A DNA stretch of 64,000 bases. Source: Sarcophilus harrisii (lineage: Eukaryota; Chordata; Mammalia; Dasyuromorphia; Dasyuridae). Positions 59,400-64,000 of the stretch are shown piece after piece. The stretch is taken from the NCBI RefSeq assembly GCF_902635505.1, contig NC_045427.1, positions 211,946,922 through 212,010,921 of the forward strand, read 5' to 3'. Below the pieces are notes generated by a model. It was not told where the DNA came from, did not search any database, and worked only from the letters and a program-made list of their open reading frames with translations. The position numbers and the translations under genes are program-made. Within the stretch, counting starts at the first letter, position 1. Every line of letters begins with the position of its first letter.

Positions 59400-59900
59400 T
59401 TTGGATCCATTTTTTAAAATAATATTTTATTTCCCCCCAGTTACATGTAAAATAATTTTTAATTCATTGTTTTTTTCTTCAAGTTTTGAGTTCCGAATTT
59501 TATCTTTCCCTTCCTTTATCCTCCCTGACAGTAAATAATCTGATATAGATTATACATGCACATTTCCATAATTAATGGAATTATGCACATAAACATTTCC
59601 ATATTAGTCATTTTGTGCAAGAAGGCAAATAAAAAGAAAGACAGGCAGGCAGGAAGGAAAGAAGGTAGGCAGGATGTAAGAAAGGGAGGCAAGAAAGAAA
59701 GAAAAAAGGAAAAAAAAATAGTATACGTCAGTCTATATTCAGACAATAGCAGAATAGTTCTTACTTTGGAGGCAGATCATATTTTTCATCTTGAGTTCTT
59801 TCAGATTGTAAGACAAAGTCATTCACAGTTATCTTTATTTTACAATATTGCTGGGACTGTATAATGTTCTCCTGGTTCTGCTTATTTCATTTTATACTTT
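59400..59900 (-). repeat. L1 3'UTR, reverse, with an embedded (AAGG)n tract
   Basis: CCCCAGTTACATGTAAAATA, CCTTCCTTTATCCTCCCTGA, ATGTTCTCCTGGTTCTGCTT. A purine tract of AAAG/CAGG/AAGG units occupies 59632-59718 and gives long spurious ORFs on both strands. Confidence 0.65.
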
Positions 59901-59939
59901 GATCCTTTTGTAAAATACTAGATTATAATATTAAAGGTT

Positions 59940-60105
59940 TTAAAACTGGATGGGTTCTTAGAATGTATCTAATTTAATCCTTTCATTTTACAGATGAGGA
60001 AACAGAGTTGGAAAAGTTAAATGGCTTATCCAAGATCACACAGGTAGTAACAAGAGTCAGGCTTTGAACCTGGATTCTTTGATTTCAAATTCATATTCTT
60101 TACAT
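59940..60105 (-). repeat. THER-type SINE, reverse
   Basis: CATTTTACAGATGAGGAAAC, AAGATCACACAGGTAGTAAC, GGCTTTGAACCTGGATTC. Relatively well preserved. Confidence 0.75.
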
Positions 60106-60109
60106 TGTT

Positions 60110-61130
60110 TGGTTGAAAATTCAAACCTTTTGCAAGAGCAGTGGGGGCTCTTGCCACTTGATGGATTTTAAAACCAAGATATATTCAGTTCTTTGAAAAA
60201 AGTAAATGCAACTTAATTTAAATGCCAAATAAATAAATTTTTATTTGATTCAAATTAAGGAGACTGGGATAGAGACTGCAAAACAGTCCATGAAGAATCT
60301 AAGTGAGTTTATAGATCATCAAGGGAATATCTTTATTCTTAAACTTTAGACTCTTAATTCTATGGGAAGATAAGGAGAGGAGGGAAGAAAAAGTAGGAAG
60401 TATAGAGACTTTGGATGGTTAGGAAATAACTATACATAGAGATAGTACTTAAGGTTTGCAAGGTTTTACTATTACAGTCAATCCTCAACATTCACACATT
60501 TAACTTTCTTGACTTTAAGCATTCACATGACTTTATTAGACTTTAAAACTCAAGTTGTGTGTTGCAATTATGCCCACAAAGAATAGTTATAAGTTATTTG
60601 AGCTCTAAGGTGATGCTGAAACCTCACCAGTCTCATCCTCTTCCTACAGCAATAATTACATTTTAGCAATGAAAGTCCTAGTACCTTCTCATTTAGTTTT
60701 CAGAAGGTGGCCAAGGTAGAGATTTACAGCAGTAGATTACACCAGCCAGTTTCCCATGAATACAAAAAAATATAAAGAATATTATAGGAAGTAGTTTATT
60801 TAGAAGTAAAGTTTGTTAATAGCCTAATAGTTACAGAACATACAATGGGAAATCAGATGAAGACAGAAGTGTTGAAAGGTCAACCTGAGATGGACAGGAT
60901 TGAGAGAGGAAGGAACAGTAACAAAGGATAGGGACTTCCACCTATCCAGATCCAAAGGGAACAAAGAGAGGAGTTTAATTAGTAGTGATATAAAGAAAAA
61001 AATTAAAATAGAGATTTTATACAGCTGAAAAAATAGGGATAAAACCAAAGAAATGCTGTAGAAACTTATTTTGAGGAAACTGAGGAACAATGAAATGTAT
61101 CCGAAATATTTCTGCTTAAAGAACCTTATA
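60110..61130. other. SPDYA upstream intron, diverged repeat debris
   Basis: Text at 60840-61080 faintly resembles the purine-rich dispersed repeat at 42120. No exon is found. Confidence 0.4.
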
Positions 61131-61534
61131 TAACATGGAATTACAGAATCTCAGAGTTGGAAGTAACTTCAATGGTCATTTACTCTGTCCTAAACTTGAG
61201 CAGGGGTCTTTTTAAGCCATTTCCAACAAATGGTCATACTTAGACCTCCAGCAATAGGAAATCAATATATTGAGTTCATCTTTACAGAACAGGCATGTGG
61301 CTAAGTAGTTATTGATACCATCTCAATAACAAACTACTAATATTGTTACTCATGAGTTTGAGTGCCACTAAGTATAATATTCTTTCTGCTTATATACTTG
61401 TACTTTGCATGCTAGATCTTGCATTCTTAGATTTTGTAGTCTACATTCTAAATTCTCCTAATTGTTTCCTGAAAAAAGTTCAAGTTCCTCTATCTGTTCT
61501 CTATAAGGGCTCCCATTCAGTCCTGTTTATATTT

Positions 61535-61680
61535 TTAAAAACATATTTGAGTTCTTTTATCACTGGAGGTCTTTTAAATATGACTATTCATCGGGGATAT
61601 CATAGAAAAAGCCTTTTGTTAGGCATGAGATAGACAAAATTGCCACAGAAACTATTCCAACTCTGAAATTCTATGTTACA
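61535..61680 (+). repeat. L3/CR1-like 3' end carrying the left arm of a 44-bp inverted repeat
   Basis: TTTATCACTGGAGGTCTTTT, CGGGGATATCATAGAAAAAG and TTCCAACTCTGAAATTCTAT follow the CR1/L3 3' end. Bases 61535-61578 are repeated exactly in inverse at 63413-63456. Confidence 0.55.
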
Positions 61681-62379
61681 AAATATTTTAAAAATGAAAA
61701 TGTTACAGAGATTTCAACATCCTGTTCTTCTCCCAAGATAAGTTTCTACAAAATTTTTTCTGTTCTTACTGAAAAATTAGTTCCAAAAAAAAATCCATTT
61801 TGGCAAGACATATTTTTTTTTCCTTTTGATGTGGCAACTATAATTTTATCTATATGAGGAATTTTCTCTATGGATGAACATTAGTAACTTATGGCTTCAA
61901 AGAATTGTCTACAAATATACAAATTAAGTGATTTTTTTTCATGATCACAAAATTTATGTTAGGCAAAACATGAATTTCTCTCTTCCTGACTCCAAGGTCT
62001 AGTTTCTCTCTACCATTCCACATTATCTTTCAGAAATATATAGGAACTGAAAATAGTATTTTAGATAAAAGAAAGATTAAATAGTTTTAATCCAGACTCC
62101 CTTCAAACTATCACAAAAATATTGACTCCCACAAAAATTATTTTAAATTTACCTAATGAAAACTAATTAAATCATTTTTTCTGACCAATTTATATTTTAA
62201 TTTCTGTGTTCCTCCCTAGTTCTTGAGTTTATTCTAATCCTGTTTATTCTTGGTTTAGTGATTTTGTTCTTTCTTCTGGCAACTTACTCTAATGGTCTCC
62301 TTATGGTAACAGAATTTAAAATATAACTATCATATATCTAACACTATTTAAATCTGGGTTTTTCATTTTCAAGCTTCTG

Positions 62380-63150
62380 TGCTTTCTATTTGTGTGATGC
62401 TATTTTTCCTCCTCCAATTAATTTTTTTCTAATTAATAAAAATAAACATTTATGCTATTTCTTTCATTTTCTCCCACAAGTGAAAAATAAAAAACCCTTG
62501 TAATAAAAGTGCATATTCAATTAAAAAATTTCCATGTTGCCTATGCCCCCAAACATTTCTCATTCGTGTCTCACTTCTTTGGCAGCTAAATAGCTACCAT
62601 GCTTCATCTTCAGTCTCTTGGTTTGTCTGTGACTGGTCAGTTTCAAAATTGTTGGTTTTTATAAAATCCTCTTGTATAAATGCTCTCAGTTCTTCTGACT
62701 TCATTCTGAATCAGTTCATATAAATCATCTTCCCACAGTTTGCTTTGAAATTGTGTGTTTTGCCATTTCTTATGGTAACATATCACATAACACTCACACA
62801 TCATATTTTGTTTAATTATTGCCTCAGAAGTACTTCGAAGTTTCAAGTTTTTGATGTGAACAATTTCTGGTTATTGGTCTGTGTGTGTGTGTGTGTGTGT
62901 AGGAAGAAGGGGTGAGGCAATTCTTAGAAATTTGCTTTGAGGATTTCCTCAAATACCTTCCCCAAATTCTTTTTTTTTTTTTTTGTCTAGGTTTTTCGGG
63001 ATGTAAAATAATCCTAGGATTGCTACATCAAGATATTATTTCCCAAATCTATTACGTAGTTTTACATTTTCCAATAAATTTGTTCTTCATTCTGTACTAT
63101 TTTATTGTCCATTGTAGTAAATTGGCTGATCCTTGCTTCTATGAATTAAA
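62380..63150 (-). repeat. diverged L1 3' region, reverse, with a (GT)n run
   Basis: CTGAATCAGTTCATATAAAT, TTGCCATTTCTTATGGTAAC and CCTAGGATTGCTACATCAAG read as marsupial L1 in reverse; a (GT)n run is at 62878-62900. Confidence 0.5.
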
Positions 63151-63412
63151 CATTTTTTTCTTCTATTATTTCTCTTTTCCATGTTGGCTATTTTTTTTAC
63201 TCTTCTAAAAATTCTTGCTTAATTTTATTAGTCATTAATTGACTATTTGCTTTTTTCAAGCTTTTCTATTATTTGGTCTTGAAATTTTCTTAACATGGTC
63301 AATTCTTGTTAACTTTTTTCAAAGTGTCATATATTTTATACTTTTGAATATATCTCCCAGGATATCTGCAGGGTTTCTTTTTCCATTTTCATTGCTCTTC
63401 ATAAACTGGAGG

Positions 63413-63456
63413 TTTAAAAGACCTCCAGTGATAAAAGAACTCAAATATGTTTTTAA
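63413..63456 (-). repeat. right arm of a perfect 44-bp inverted repeat
   Basis: Exact reverse complement of 61535-61578. With its left flank it also forms a local hairpin, ACTGGAGGT then TTAAAAG then ACCTCCAGT. Confidence 0.9.
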
Positions 63457-64000
63457 GTACTTTTCATTCAGCACTTTCAATTGCTCTATATAATACAGCA
63501 CTCTTGCTAATTTTTTCTTTATATTTATAAAAATAATTTATATTTATTTTCTTGTATAGGTCTATATGTGTTTTATCATTTACTTTCTTTAATATTTCTC
63601 TCTGTTAAGTTTTTTTGTTTGTTTGTTTTTTTGGTGGGATTTGCAAGAAGCCTGGTTCTTTTTAATTCTCAATTAATACTTAGTATCAGCTTCTTTGTCC
63701 AATTAACGTCAGAAGGCTTTTAATGCTAGATTATACAAGCACACCAATCTAGATTCCTCTGCATGGATGTTTCACAGATATGATCTGAATATACCCGAAG
63801 TTTGTTTTAGGAACTCAAAGGGAAGGGGAAATACCTCAAGAATTTATCTGTTAGTTTTCAGTGTTAATGATTTTATTTTATTGGTAACTAATGTTATAGT
63901 ACTTATTAGAAAAAATTAGTTTTCTTTTTCAGTGTCAAACCAACCTCCAGAAAAACTAATTTTCATTTCAGACCAAGAGTGTCTACATACCTGAAATATC

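Noticed and set aside
59516-59864. ORFs on both strands around 59.6 kb
   Set aside because: Produced by the AAAG/CAGG/AAGG purine tract within an L1 3'UTR.
54136-64000. Further SPDYA exons (RINGO domain)
   Set aside because: Searched on the minus strand for conserved pieces such as DFLWMDCCCKIADKY and LRDQLWDRIDY; none found, so they probably lie beyond the right edge.
1-64000. CRISPR arrays, bacterial operons, tRNA genes or other non-vertebrate systems
   Set aside because: No regularly spaced repeats, no Shine-Dalgarno-led gene strings and no intact tRNA cloverleaf; tRNA-like pieces belong to SINEs.

Overview
The window is mammalian nuclear DNA, almost certainly from a marsupial. Its GC content is low outside two CpG-rich promoters. 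It carries many tRNA-derived SINEs of the marsupial WSINE/THER (MIR-like) type, L2 and L3/CR1 fragments, and L1 3' ends of the marsupial kind. Protein-coding exons match mammalian genes with moderate divergence from human. An Australian marsupial is plausible from the SINE type, but I cannot fix the species.

Three host genes are present, in the same neighbourhood as human chromosome 2p23.2. (1) WDR43 (UTP5 homologue, SSU processome) lies on the minus strand. Exon 1 is at 33.4 kb and exons 2-12 run leftward to base 6; the remaining 3' exons lie off the left edge. (2) TRMT61B (mitochondrial tRNA/rRNA m1A methyltransferase) lies on the plus strand and is complete, with 7 coding exons between 39240 and 49396. 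(3) SPDYA (Speedy/RINGO A, CDK activator) lies on the minus strand. Only its last two coding exons are in the window (54135-53835 and 49770-49682); the rest is beyond the right edge. WDR43 and TRMT61B are divergent, about 5.8 kb apart. TRMT61B and SPDYA are convergent, with stop codons only 285 bp apart, so their 3' ends probably overlap.

Four WDR43 introns (4, 5, 9 and 10) each carry a box C/D snoRNA of the SNORD53/SNORD92 family in the host's orientation. All four carry antisense elements to the same 28S rRNA stretch. The host makes an SSU-processome factor and its introns make rRNA-modification guides, so the locus is a ribosome-biogenesis unit. The SNORD53-type pair and a decayed partial copy of WDR43 exon 4 share the same spacing, which points to an old tandem duplication of about 1.05 kb inside the gene.

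The rest is introns and intergenic DNA filled with interspersed repeats, several nested: L1 inside a hAT-Charlie element, and SINEs inside L1 and L3. There are also simple repeats, one probable old solo LTR, a TSD-flanked 104-bp duplicated segment near 35.9 kb, and a perfect 44-bp inverted repeat at 61.5/63.4 kb. I see no wholly novel coding system. The most interesting signals are the snoRNA/exon duplication and the overlapping convergent 3' ends.
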